A stretch of DNA of 27,762 nucleotides from an uncultured Shinella sp. (GTDB lineage: Bacteria > Pseudomonadota > Alphaproteobacteria > Rhizobiales > Rhizobiaceae). The DNA lies in NCBI RefSeq assembly GCF_946479415.1, contig NZ_CAMLFY010000054.1, positions 1 to 27,762 of the forward strand, given 5' to 3'. Shown in pieces: positions 6,089 to 13,421 of the stretch. The translations under genes were made by a program, and so were the position numbers. Each line of letters starts with the position of its first letter. Within the stretch, counting starts at the first letter, position 1. The notes beneath the pieces are model-generated. The model saw only the letters and a program-made list of their open reading frames with translations, was not told the origin of the DNA and did not search any database.

Positions 6089-7753
6089 ATGAGCGAAGAA
6101 ATGGAACTTCCCGAACGCGAAAGCATGGAATTCGACGTCGTGATCGTCGGCGCCGGTCCTGCGGGGCTTTCGGCCGCGATCCGGCTGAAGCAGGTCAATC
6201 CGGACCTGACGGTCGTGGTGCTGGAAAAGGGCTCGGAAGTCGGCGCACATATCCTCTCCGGCGCGGTCGTCGATCCGATCGGTATCGATCGCCTGCTGCC
6301 CGGCTGGCGCGAGGATGAAAGCCACCCGTTCAAGACCGCGGTGACGGACGACCACTTCCTGCTGCTCGGCCCAGCCGGTTCGGTGCGCCTGCCGAACTTC
6401 GCCATGCCGCCGCTGATGAACAACCACGGCAACTACATCGTTTCGCTCGGCAATGTCTGTCGCTGGCTCGCGACCAAGGCGGAAGAGCTCGGCGTCGAGA
6501 TCTATCCCGGCTTTGCCGCTTCCGAAGTGCTCTATAATGACGAGGGCGCCGTCATCGGTGTCGCCACCGGCGACATGGGCATCGAGCGCAATGGCGAGCC
6601 CGGCCCGAACTATACGCGCGGCATGGCGCTGCTCGGCAAATACACGCTGATCTCGGAGGGCGTGCGCGGCTCGCTCGCCAAGCAGCTCATCCAGAAATTC
6701 GATCTCCAGAAGGATCGCGAACTGCAAAAATTCGGCATCGGCCTCAAGGAACTCTGGCAGGTCAAGCCTGAGAACCACAAGCCCGGTCTCGTGCAGCACT
6801 CCTTCGGCTGGCCGCTCGGCATGAAGACCGGTGGCGGCTCGTTCCTCTATCATCTGGAAGACAACCTCGTCGCCGTCGGCTTCGTGGTGCACTTGAACTA
6901 CAAGAACCCCTACCTCTTCCCCTTCGAGGAATTCCAGCGCTTCAAGACGCATCCGGCGATCCGCGGCACCTTCGAAGGCGGCAAGCGCCTCTCCTATGGT
7001 GCGCGCGCCATCACCGAGGGCGGCTACCAGTCGGTGCCGAAACTGTCCTTCCCGGGCGGCGCGCTGATCGGTTGCTCGGCCGGCTTCGTCAACGTTCCGC
7101 GCATCAAGGGCAGCCATAACGCCGTTCTTTCTGGCATCCTCGCGGCCGAGAAACTGGCGGATGCGATTGCCAATGGACGCGCCAATGACGAGCCGATCGA
7201 GATCGAGCAGGGCTGGCGCGACAGCGCCATCGGCTCCGACCTCAGAAAGGTGCGCAACGTCAAGCCGCTGTGGTCGAAGCTCGGCACCGCACTCGGCGTG
7301 GCGCTCGGCGGCCTCGACATGTGGACGAACACGCTGTTCGGCGGTTCGATCTTCGGCACGCTGAAGCACGGCAAGACGGACGCGCAGTCGCTCGAGCCGG
7401 CCGCCAAGCACAAGCGCATCGACTATCCGAAGCCGGATGGTGTCCTGACTTTCGACCGTCTCTCCTCGGTGTTCCTCTCGAACACCAACCACGAGGAGGA
7501 CCAGCCGATCCACCTTCAGGTGAAGAACCCGGAGCTGCAGAAGACGTCAGAACTCGACATCTATGCCGGTCCGTCGACACGCTACTGTCCGGCCGGTGTC
7601 TACGAATGGGTGGAGAAGGACGGCAAGGACGTCTTCGTCATCAACGCGCAGAACTGCGTGCACTGCAAGACCTGCGACATCAAGGATCCCAACCAGAACA
7701 TCAACTGGGTGCCGCCGCAGGGCGGCGAGGGGCCGGTCTATCCGAATATGTGA
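6089..7753 (+). CDS. Electron transfer flavoprotein-ubiquinone oxidoreductase
   Basis: 554 aa from ATG 6089, which has GGTGGAGAG just upstream; an in-frame ATG at 6044 would add a non-homologous 15 residues. It takes electrons from reduced ETF (fed by acyl-CoA dehydrogenases) to ubiquinone at the membrane. Seen: FAD GxGxxG motif GAGPAGLS at residues 21-28; LEKGSEVGAHILSGAV; the central ubiquinone-binding domain with GMKTGGGSFLYHL; GCSAGFVNVPRIKGSHNA; and the C-terminal 4Fe-4S ligands C500, C523, C526 and C529 in CPAGVYEW and CVHCKTC. The length and all four cysteines match the family, so it is intact. It stands alone, with a strong terminator 20 nt after the stop. A glutaryl-CoA-dehydrogenase-like gene at the right edge of the window would feed the same pathway. 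Confidence 0.97.
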   Translation: MSEEMELPERESMEFDVVIVGAGPAGLSAAIRLKQVNPDLTVVVLEKGSEVGAHILSGAVVDPIGIDRLLPGWREDESHPFKTAVTDDHFLLLGPAGSVRLPNFAMPPLMNNHGNYIVSLGNVCRWLATKAEELGVEIYPGFAASEVLYNDEGAVIGVATGDMGIERNGEPGPNYTRGMALLGKYTLISEGVRGSLAKQLIQKFDLQKDRELQKFGIGLKELWQVKPENHKPGLVQHSFGWPLGMKTGGGSFLYHLEDNLVAVGFVVHLNYKNPYLFPFEEFQRFKTHPAIRGTFEGGKRLSYGARAITEGGYQSVPKLSFPGGALIGCSAGFVNVPRIKGSHNAVLSGILAAEKLADAIANGRANDEPIEIEQGWRDSAIGSDLRKVRNVKPLWSKLGTALGVALGGLDMWTNTLFGGSIFGTLKHGKTDAQSLEPAAKHKRIDYPKPDGVLTFDRLSSVFLSNTNHEEDQPIHLQVKNPELQKTSELDIYAGPSTRYCPAGVYEWVEKDGKDVFVINAQNCVHCKTCDIKDPNQNINWVPPQGGEGPVYPNM

Positions 7754-7772
7754 TGCGCTCAGCGCAAATAAC

Positions 7773-7800
7773 AAAGGCCGCCTTTGAGGCGGCCTTTTTA
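7773..7800 (+). terminator. Rho-independent terminator after ETF-QO
   Basis: GGCCGCC-TTTGA-GGCGGCC followed by TTTTT, 20 nt after the ETF-QO stop codon. Confidence 0.92.
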
Positions 7801-7866
7801 CTGCCGTGCCGCCTTTAGCCATGGCGTGTTGCTCGCCGACGATTCACCTTGCCGATCAAAGGCAGT

Positions 7867-7927
7867 CACCTCTCTCTCCCCCGTCATCATCGGCTCAAGG
7901 CCGAGGATGACGGGGGAGAGAGAGGTG
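7867..7927. repeat. Long palindromic intergenic repeat (REP-like hairpin)
   Basis: A perfect 22-bp inverted repeat (7867-7888 with 7906-7927) extends after one mismatch through TCGGC-TCAAG-GCCGA. The core GGCTCAAGGCCGAGGATGACG is shared with the element at 27498-27524. The repeat is intergenic, symmetric and of the CTCGG-loop-CCGAG type found in many copies in rhizobial genomes. It could also form a very stable stem in RNA. Confidence 0.75.
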
Positions 7928-8020
7928 CTTCCGATTCCCGTCCGGGGCGTTTTTGGTAGGGCCGATCCCGCCTTCTTTTCGTCATCGACCTTAATATCTC
8001 CTGCAACCGCAGCGCGCTCC

Positions 8021-8037
8021 TTAACCCTCGATTAACC
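8021..8037 (+). promoter_or_regulatory. CtrA-type binding box upstream of the L,D-transpeptidase
   Basis: TTAACCCTCGATTAACC is a full match to the alphaproteobacterial CtrA consensus TTAA-N7-TTAA(C), 52-68 nt upstream of the start codon. It suggests cell-cycle control of a peptidoglycan cross-linking enzyme. The match is seen; binding is inferred. Confidence 0.6.
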
Positions 8038-8088
8038 ATAACCGCATAATTCTCGGCCCCGAGGACTGATCTTAAAGGGGCTTTAACC

Positions 8089-8718
8089 ATGTCGATTTCC
8101 CGCCGCGGATTCCTGATCGGCGCGTCTGCACTGCTTGCAGGCTGCGCGACCAACGGCGTAAGCGACCGCGCCAATTACGGGGACCGGCTGGAGGAGAAAC
8201 ATCCGCTGAAGGCGATGCCGCTCGACAAGATCAAGCCGGAACTGCGCCGCCAGGAAGTCGCCTACAGTACCGATCACGCCGCCGGCACCATCGTCGTCGA
8301 TACGCCGGCGCGGCGGCTTTATTATGTACTCGGCGGTGGTCGCGCGATGCGCTACGGTATCGGCGTCGGCAGGCAGGGCTATTCGCTGGCGGGCAGCGCC
8401 TATATCGGCCGCAAGGCGGAATGGCCGACCTGGACGCCGACGCCGAACATGATCCGCCGCGACCCGAAGAAGAACCTGAAATATGCCGGCGGCCTCGAAG
8501 GCGGCCCGAACAATCCGCTCGGCGCGCGCGCCATCTATCTCTACCAGAACGGCAACGACACCATGTTCCGCATCCATGGCACAAACCAGCCATGGTCGAT
8601 CGGCCAGGCCATGTCGAGCGGCTGCGTGCGCATGCTGAACCATGACGTGATCGACCTTTACGAACGCGTCAAGGTCGGCGGCCGGGTGCATGTCATCCAG
8701 GGACGCCGCGAAGCCTGA
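8089..8718 (+). CDS. L,D-transpeptidase (YkuD/ErfK family), Tat/lipobox N-terminus
   Basis: 209 aa. It cross-links or anchors peptidoglycan in the periplasm through a catalytic cysteine. The catalytic signature is intact: H163 in RIHGTNQPWSIG and S176-SGCVRM with C179 and R181. The N-terminus SRRGFLIGASALLAGC combines a twin-arginine motif (R5-R6) with a lipobox ending at C19, so the mature form is probably a Tat-exported lipoprotein. Start: ATG 8089, with AAGGGG 9 nt upstream. The sequence between residues 80 and 160 (VVDTPARRLYYVLGGGRAMRYGIGVG) is the usual YkuD core. A CtrA-like box lies upstream, and a strong terminator follows 25 nt after the stop. L,D-transpeptidases are important for polar growth in Rhizobiales, so a CtrA link is plausible. 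Confidence 0.93.
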   Translation: MSISRRGFLIGASALLAGCATNGVSDRANYGDRLEEKHPLKAMPLDKIKPELRRQEVAYSTDHAAGTIVVDTPARRLYYVLGGGRAMRYGIGVGRQGYSLAGSAYIGRKAEWPTWTPTPNMIRRDPKKNLKYAGGLEGGPNNPLGARAIYLYQNGNDTMFRIHGTNQPWSIGQAMSSGCVRMLNHDVIDLYERVKVGGRVHVIQGRREA

Positions 8719-8742
8719 TCTTCCAGGCCATGTCGCAATAAG

Positions 8743-8768
8743 AAAAGGCCGGCACATGCCGGCCTTTT
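8743..8768 (+). terminator. Rho-independent terminator after the L,D-transpeptidase
   Basis: AAAAGGCCGGC-ACAT-GCCGGCCTTTT. The symmetric A and T tails mean it could work in both directions. Confidence 0.9.
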
Positions 8769-8820
8769 GCGTTTCGGGTTGAAAAAGCTGAATTGTATCA
8801 TGCCATTGCCCGCATATTCC

Positions 8821-8896
8821 CGGTCTCGGAAAAGGTTGGGACGGTCTCGTGAAATTGAACGCTCGATGACGCATTGGGTTCAATCGCAGACGCATT
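8821..8896. repeat. Two pairs of direct repeats at 21-bp spacing in the betaine-binding gene promoter region
   Basis: CGGTCTCG occurs at 8821-8828 and 8842-8849; TCG-N2-GACGCATT occurs at 8863-8875 and 8884-8896. Both pairs repeat at exactly 21 bp, two helical turns. The 302-bp gap (8770-9071) holds no gene. Such phasing is typical of tandem binding sites for a regulator. Confidence 0.5.
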
Positions 8897-9071
8897 CGTA
8901 CCGTTATTCGACCCAGCAGATGCAAAAGTCGAGGGTGCGGTATCGCGGAATCCAAAGGCTTCGCTGAAGGCCGGCTCCGAGAACGATCCGCATGGGATCA
9001 CAGGTCCGGCGGCGGCGGTGCAGCGGGGTCTGACTGGGCACAATGACACCGTCGACATAAGGGAACGGATA

Positions 9072-10070
9072 ATGAAACATCTTCTTGCTTCCACCTGCCT
9101 CATTGCGGGCCTCCTGGCCATGACGGGTGCCGCGCGCGCCGAATGCGGCGACGTGACCATCGCCAGCATGAATTGGCAGAGCGCCGAAGTGCTGGCCGCA
9201 CTCGACAAGTTCATCCTGACTGAAGGCTATGGCTGCAATGCCGAAGTCATCGTCGGTGACACGGTTCCGACCATCACCTCGATGATCGAAAAGGGCGAAC
9301 CGGATCTGGCGCCGGAAGGCTGGGTCGACCTGCTGCCCGACGTCGTCAACCGCGGCATCGAGGAAGGCAAGCTGATCGGTGCGGCCGTGGCGCTGTCCGA
9401 CGCCGCCGTCCAGGGCTGGTGGATCCCGAAATACATCGCAGACGCCCATCCCGACATCAAGACGATCGACGACGCGCTGAAGCATCCGGAGCTGTTCCCC
9501 GATCCGGAAGACAAGTCGAAGGGCGCCGTGCATAACGGTCCGCAGGGCTGGGGCGGCACGGTCGTGACCTCGCAGCTCTACAAGGCCTATGGCGGCGAAG
9601 CGGCGAACTTCATGCTCGTCGACACGGGCTCGGCCGCCGGCCTCGATGGCTCGATTGCCAAGGCCTACGAGCGCAAGGAAGGCTGGGTCGGTTACTACTG
9701 GGCACCGACGGCGCTTCTCGGCAAGTACGAGATGGTGAAGCTCGAGCATGGCGTTCCCTATGACGCCGCCGAATGGAAGCGCTGCAACACCGTTGCCGAC
9801 TGCGCAGACCCGAAGAAGAACGACTGGCCGAAGGACAAGGTCCAGACGCTCGTCACCAAGGGCTTTTCCGAGCGCGGCGGTGCGGATGTCATGGGCTACC
9901 TCAACAAGCGCGCCTGGTCGAACGACACCGTCAACAAGCTGATGGCCTGGATGACCGACAACCAGGCGAGCGGCGACGACGGTGCCAAGCACTTCCTGGA
10001 AGAGAACGAAGCCCTCTGGAAGGAATGGGTCTCGCCGGAAGCTGCCGAGAAGATCAAGGCCGCTCTCTGA
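9072..10070 (+). CDS. Glycine betaine/proline-type ABC transporter substrate-binding protein (OpuAC family)
   Basis: 332 aa from ATG 9072 (AAGGGAAC upstream). It is a periplasmic binding protein for a quaternary-amine or proline-type importer. The Sec signal peptide MKHLLASTCLIAGLLAMTGA ends at A-R-A (residue 23). The mature part has the OpuAC pattern: VTIASMNWQSAEVLAALDKF, EPDLAPEGWVDLLP, VQGWWIPKYIAD and GYYWAPTALLG. These are rich in tryptophans, as expected for a cation-pi ligand box. The exact substrate (glycine betaine, choline, proline betaine or other) cannot be told by eye. A hairpin follows the stop, then the permease gene 163 nt on. No ATPase gene is adjacent. Confidence 0.9.
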   Translation: MKHLLASTCLIAGLLAMTGAARAECGDVTIASMNWQSAEVLAALDKFILTEGYGCNAEVIVGDTVPTITSMIEKGEPDLAPEGWVDLLPDVVNRGIEEGKLIGAAVALSDAAVQGWWIPKYIADAHPDIKTIDDALKHPELFPDPEDKSKGAVHNGPQGWGGTVVTSQLYKAYGGEAANFMLVDTGSAAGLDGSIAKAYERKEGWVGYYWAPTALLGKYEMVKLEHGVPYDAAEWKRCNTVADCADPKKNDWPKDKVQTLVTKGFSERGGADVMGYLNKRAWSNDTVNKLMAWMTDNQASGDDGAKHFLEENEALWKEWVSPEAAEKIKAAL

Positions 10071-10088
10071 TCGCCTGATCAAGGATTC

Positions 10089-10118
10089 GGGCGGCGCGTT
10101 TTCGGCGCGCCGCCCTTT
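10089..10118 (+). terminator. Hairpin between binding-protein and permease genes (attenuator-like)
   Basis: GGGCGGCGCG-TTTTCGG-CGCGCCGCCC followed by TTTGCC: a 10-bp GC stem with a weak T-tract, 19 nt after the stop. It would allow partial read-through, giving more binding protein than permease, a common arrangement in ABC operons. Confidence 0.65.
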
Positions 10119-10233
10119 GCCTTCGTTTTAGCGCATGCCTTTGGCGCAAATCGCAGCGCCCTTTCCCTCGGCATGCTTCAGGGTTGGCTCATAAAACCGG
10201 CGCAAGACCGGACGGAGTCGGAAGGGGATCGAC

Positions 10234-11121
10234 ATGGATTGGTTTACGAAATTTCCCACAATGAATGCGGATAGCCTGCGTGACCTCAAGAAGGGCATCG
10301 ACGAGGGGTTCCGCGGTTTCACCCGCGCCTATGGCGACGGCATCGAATCGATCTTCGTGCCGCTGCAGCATTTTCTGATCTGGTCCGAGCGCTTCATGAC
10401 CAGAACACCCTGGCCGATCATCATCCTCCTGATCGCCGCCATTGCCTGGTTTGCCAGCCGTAACTGGAAGATCGTCGTCGGCACGGTCGTCACCCTGCTC
10501 CTCATCGGTTATTTCGACATGTGGGATGATACGATGAAGACGGTCTCGATGATCTTCGTCTGTACCGTGCTGTCGATCGCCATCGGCATTCCGATCGGTA
10601 TCATCATGTCGCGGTCGGATCGCGTGCAGAACGTGGTCAACCCGGTGCTCGACGTCATGCAGACCATGCCGAGCTTCGTCTATCTGATCCCGGTCGTCAT
10701 GTTGCTCGGCATCGGCAAGGTGCCCGGCTTGATCGCGGTGGTCATCTACGCCATCCCGCCGATGATCCGCCTTACCAATCTCGGCATCCGTCTCGTCGAC
10801 AAGGACGTGCTGGAGGCGGCCGATGCCTTCGGTTCGTCGAGCTGGCAGAAGCTGAAGAACGTGCAGATGCCGCTGGCGCTGCCCACCATCATGGCCGGTA
10901 TCAACCAGACGATCATGATGGCGCTTGCCATGGTCGTCATCGCCTCGATGATCGGTGTCCAGGGTCTCGGCCAGCCGGTGCTGAAGGCGATCTCCAACCA
11001 GTATTTCACGCTCGGCATCTTCAACGGCCTCGCCATCGTCGGCATCGCGATCATCTTCGACCGCGTCAGCCAGGCCTTCGGCAAGCGCCTGCAGAAGCAC
11101 CGCGAGATCGTGCACGGCTGA
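10234..11121 (+). CDS. Glycine betaine/proline-type ABC transporter permease (ProW/OpuAB family)
   Basis: 295 aa inner-membrane permease. An amphipathic N-terminal segment (to about residue 50) is followed by hydrophobic helices (PIIILLIAAIAWF, VVTLLLIGYF, MIFVCTVLSIAIGIPIGIIM and others). The BPD_transp_1 coupling region EAADAFGSSSWQKLKNVQMP matches the EAA loop that contacts the ATPase. Start ATG 10234 with AGGGGATC upstream. The C-terminus RLQKHREIVHG is the usual charged tail. Same strand as the binding-protein gene, 163 nt downstream. A strong terminator follows, and the next gene is on the other strand, so the ATPase must be elsewhere or missing. Confidence 0.93.
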   Translation: MDWFTKFPTMNADSLRDLKKGIDEGFRGFTRAYGDGIESIFVPLQHFLIWSERFMTRTPWPIIILLIAAIAWFASRNWKIVVGTVVTLLLIGYFDMWDDTMKTVSMIFVCTVLSIAIGIPIGIIMSRSDRVQNVVNPVLDVMQTMPSFVYLIPVVMLLGIGKVPGLIAVVIYAIPPMIRLTNLGIRLVDKDVLEAADAFGSSSWQKLKNVQMPLALPTIMAGINQTIMMALAMVVIASMIGVQGLGQPVLKAISNQYFTLGIFNGLAIVGIAIIFDRVSQAFGKRLQKHREIVHG

Positions 11122-11139
11122 TCCGGGAAGCAGACATGG

Positions 11140-11176
11140 AAAAGGGCGCCCCGGCACAGCCGCGGCGCCCTTTTTC
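11140..11176. terminator. Terminator shared by the permease and EamA genes
   Basis: AAAAGGGCGCC, a 13-nt loop and GGCGCCCTTTTT. It has A-rich and T-rich flanks on both sides, between two convergent genes, and so is probably bidirectional. Confidence 0.85.
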
Positions 11177-11184
11177 GTTTCGAT

Positions 11185-12093
11185 CTAGTGCTTGGGAGAG
11201 AGAATGCCGGTCGAGAGCGCCACACCGCCGCCGACGACCAGCGCGGCCGTCATCTCGGCTGCGCCAAAACTTTCGCCGAGGAAGATCGCGCCGCCAAGCG
11301 TTGCGAGCACTGGCGTGATGGCGGTGAAGGCGGCGGCCTGGCTGCCGCCGAGGGCACGGATGGCGGTGCCATAGGCGAAGGTGGCGACGAGGCCGGAAAG
11401 AATGCCCTGGCTGGTGATCTGAAGCGCAAGGTCGGGCAGGGTGGCGGCGGCAAGGTGCGTGCCGAAGATTGCGGCGAGCACCAGATGGATCAGGAAAGAC
11501 CAGACTGCGATGATGGCGGCACCCTCGAGGGCGGAAAGGCCCGAGCGGCGGAAGGCATGGGTAAAGCCGGCCCACAGCACGGCGCCGATCGGCAGCAATA
11601 CGAAGCCGGTCGCGGTCATGCCGCTTTTCAGCATGCTTGCGGTGAGCAGGATCGCGACACCCGCAACGATGGCGGCGAGGCCGGCAAGGCGCATGCGGTC
11701 CGGCCGCTCGCCGAACAGAACCATGCCGATGAGCGCGGTTGCCAGCGGCAGCGAGCCGCCGAGCAGGATGCCGCCCGGTGCGGCCGGCGTGACATGCAGC
11801 GCCGCCGCCGTGATCTGGAAGAAGACGGCGCCGGCACCGGCCACCATCACGACGATCAACTTGAGCGGCACGTGCTTTGGCAGAAGCCCGGTCTTGAGCC
11901 AGATCGGTGCCAGCAGGATGGCTGGAACGCCGTAGCGGATGAGGCCGATATCGATCGTGCCGAGCGGTGTCGCGGCGGTGTGGCGCGTCGCCAGCACCCA
12001 GAGCGCCCAGATCAGCACCGTCACCACGCCGCCCGCATAGCCGGCGACAACAGGATTGGATTTGTCTTCGGAAGAAAGCGAGATCATGGCCAT
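11185..12093 (-). CDS. EamA/DMT-family transporter, probable metabolite exporter
   Basis: 302 aa with ten hydrophobic segments and the twofold EamA repeat: VVTVLIWALWVLATRHTA, then the second-half start GFVLLPIGAVLWAGFTHAF; each half ends in an ITPV/SLPL-type segment (GGSLPLATALIGMVLFGE and TAITPVLATLGGAIFLGE). These duplicated signatures define the drug/metabolite transporter superfamily, including RhaT/YdcZ-like and amino-acid exporters. Start: ATG 12093 (AAAGGA about 9 nt upstream), with a second ATG two codons later. It is divergent from an Lrp/AsnC regulator gene, the usual layout for a regulated amino-acid exporter. Substrate unknown. Confidence 0.92.
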   Translation of the reverse strand: MAMISLSSEDKSNPVVAGYAGGVVTVLIWALWVLATRHTAATPLGTIDIGLIRYGVPAILLAPIWLKTGLLPKHVPLKLIVVMVAGAGAVFFQITAAALHVTPAAPGGILLGGSLPLATALIGMVLFGERPDRMRLAGLAAIVAGVAILLTASMLKSGMTATGFVLLPIGAVLWAGFTHAFRRSGLSALEGAAIIAVWSFLIHLVLAAIFGTHLAAATLPDLALQITSQGILSGLVATFAYGTAIRALGGSQAAAFTAITPVLATLGGAIFLGESFGAAEMTAALVVGGGVALSTGILSPKH

Positions 12094-12124
12094 GGCGGGT
12101 ATCCTTTCTGCGCTGGCTCATTTG

Positions 12125-12206
12125 TGGTGAAACTCTAGCGCTGAAGGGCGGGGCATGTCCTTGCGTGTTGTGCCTTGGAGAACGTAGGATGCGCAGGATT
12201 TCACCA
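12125..12206. promoter_or_regulatory. Divergent regulatory region between eamA-like and lrp-like genes
   Basis: TGGTGAAA (12125-12132) and TTTCACCA (12199-12206) form an 8-bp inverted repeat about 74 bp apart, in the 138-bp gap between divergent genes. Paired, widely spaced sites fit an octameric Lrp-type protein that loops DNA. Binding is inferred. Confidence 0.35.
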
Positions 12207-12231
12207 ATTTAGACCATGAAAGTTTTCGAAT

Positions 12232-12702
12232 ATGCCAAATCTGGATAAATTCGATATCGCCATCCTCAAGGTGCTGCAGGAAGATGCGCGCGCGACCAAT
12301 GTGGAGATTGCCGAGCGCGTGAACCTCTCACCCTCGCCATGCCTCCGGCGCATCCGCAATCTCGAGAAATCCGGTGTGCTGCGCGGCTACCGGGCGGATA
12401 TCGATCGCAAGGAGGTGGGGCTCGGCCTGACGGTCTTCGTCGAAATCAAGGTGGGGCATCACAGCCGCGAAAATGCCATGGCCCAGCAGGAGGCGCTGCT
12501 GGCGGTGCCGGAGGTCGTCTCCTGTTTCCTGATCTCGGGCAATGCGGATTTTCTGGCGGAAGTGGTGGTGGAGGACCTCTCCGCCTATGAACGGCTCCTG
12601 ACCGAAACGCTGCTCACCATGCCCGGCGTTTCCGACATCCGCTCGAATTTCGCGATCCGCAGCATCAAGACGGGCGGTCCGCTGAAACTGCCGTCGCTCT
12701 AA
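12232..12702 (+). CDS. Lrp/AsnC-family transcriptional regulator
   Basis: 156 aa. The N-terminal winged HTH (residues about 3-60: LDKFDIAILKVLQEDARATN, then VNLSPSPCLRRIRNLEKSG) is followed by the AsnC/RAM ligand domain with FVEIKVGHH, SGNADFLAEVVVEDLSAYER and LLTMPGVSDIRSNFAIRSIK. The length and motifs are standard. It is divergent from the EamA exporter and probably controls it, sensing an amino acid and regulating itself. The ribosome binding site is weak (GAAAG). A GC hairpin follows the stop. Confidence 0.95.
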   Translation: MPNLDKFDIAILKVLQEDARATNVEIAERVNLSPSPCLRRIRNLEKSGVLRGYRADIDRKEVGLGLTVFVEIKVGHHSRENAMAQQEALLAVPEVVSCFLISGNADFLAEVVVEDLSAYERLLTETLLTMPGVSDIRSNFAIRSIKTGGPLKLPSL

Positions 12703-12711
12703 AACGGCAAA

Positions 12712-12736
12712 CCGCCCCGGCTGAGCGCCGGGGCGG
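12712..12736. terminator. GC-rich hairpin between convergent genes
   Basis: CCGCCCCGGC-TGAGC-GCCGGGGCGG. On the plus strand it is followed by G; on the minus strand by TTTGCCGTTTT, so it probably terminates the DoxX gene better than the Lrp gene. Confidence 0.55.
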
Positions 12737-12812
12737 GGGGACGGCCGGGAGAGGCAGGGCCGTCCGTCGGGATGCCGCGTCTGGAGAGAGCGGGCGGCAT
12801 CCGGTCCTGCCG

Positions 12813-13229
12813 TCATTGGGCAGGGACGGCAGAAGCTGTTGCGGATTTCCAGGCGACGACCATCAGGCCGCCGATGACGGTGATGTGTTCGGCGACGAAG
12901 TGGAATTCGATGGTGCGCATCGGTTCCTGCATCGCCCAGAAATTATGGGCGATCGGAATGGTGAGCGCGGTGAAGACGGCGAGCATGCCGGCGCCGAGCC
13001 AGGTCCAGCGGTTGGAAATGATGAGGGCCGAGCCGATGAGCTGGGTCAGTGCGCTGGCGACATTGAAGAAGGCCGCCGGCTCCAGGCCGAAATGCGTCAT
13101 CTCCAGGAGACCGCCATCGAAATCGGCGAGCTTGGCGATGCCGGACAGCCAGAACATCGAGGTCAGGATCGTGCGGGCGATGAAGCCGAAGGTGCGGCTC
13201 CCGGTCATGCTTTCAATCAAGGCGGACAC
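12813..13229 (-). CDS. DoxX-family membrane protein
   Basis: 138 aa from GTG 13229, which lies 6 nt after GGAG; a TTG four codons upstream has no suitable ribosome binding site. It has four hydrophobic segments: FIARTILTSMFWLSGIAKL, ALTQLIGSALIIS, WLGAGMLAVFTALTIPI, and HITVIGGLMVVAW. The first contains the DoxX hallmark (RxxLxxxFxxxGxxKL). DoxX proteins are small inner-membrane proteins of uncertain function, linked to redox or thiol stress in some bacteria. It lies downstream of the alcohol-dehydrogenase gene on the same strand, but a hairpin at 13376-13410 and a 192-nt gap make it a separate unit. Confidence 0.85.
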   Translation of the reverse strand: MSALIESMTGSRTFGFIARTILTSMFWLSGIAKLADFDGGLLEMTHFGLEPAAFFNVASALTQLIGSALIISNRWTWLGAGMLAVFTALTIPIAHNFWAMQEPMRTIEFHFVAEHITVIGGLMVVAWKSATASAVPAQ

Positions 13230-13375
13230 GTAAATCTCCAATAAACGTCATAGGTTGGCGGGAAGGGTTCTGTGTTGCTTTCCCGTGTGCCGCCCGCCGT
13301 TTTTCGTTTCTTTCGGTGGGCTGCGATGGCCTATGTCTACCAGAGTTCCTTGCCGTCCCTGTCACCTTGGTAACA

Positions 13376-13410
13376 CCCCTCCGCCGCTCTGGAGGCGAGC
13401 GGCGGAGGGG
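13376..13410. terminator. Stable hairpin downstream of the alcohol dehydrogenase gene
   Basis: CCCCTCCGCCGCT, a 9-nt loop and AGCGGCGGAGGGG: a 13-bp perfect stem, 12 nt after the minus-strand ADH stop. The T-tract is poor on the minus strand (TGTTACC) and better on the plus (GATTTTC). Confidence 0.6.
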
Positions 13411-13421
13411 GATTTTCGAGT

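Noticed and set aside
6026..7513. Long minus-strand ORF opposite ETF-QO
   Set aside because: Antisense shadow of a gene with GC-rich codons; the sequence is arginine- and aspartate-rich low-information protein with no family resemblance, and the plus strand has an intact ETF-QO.
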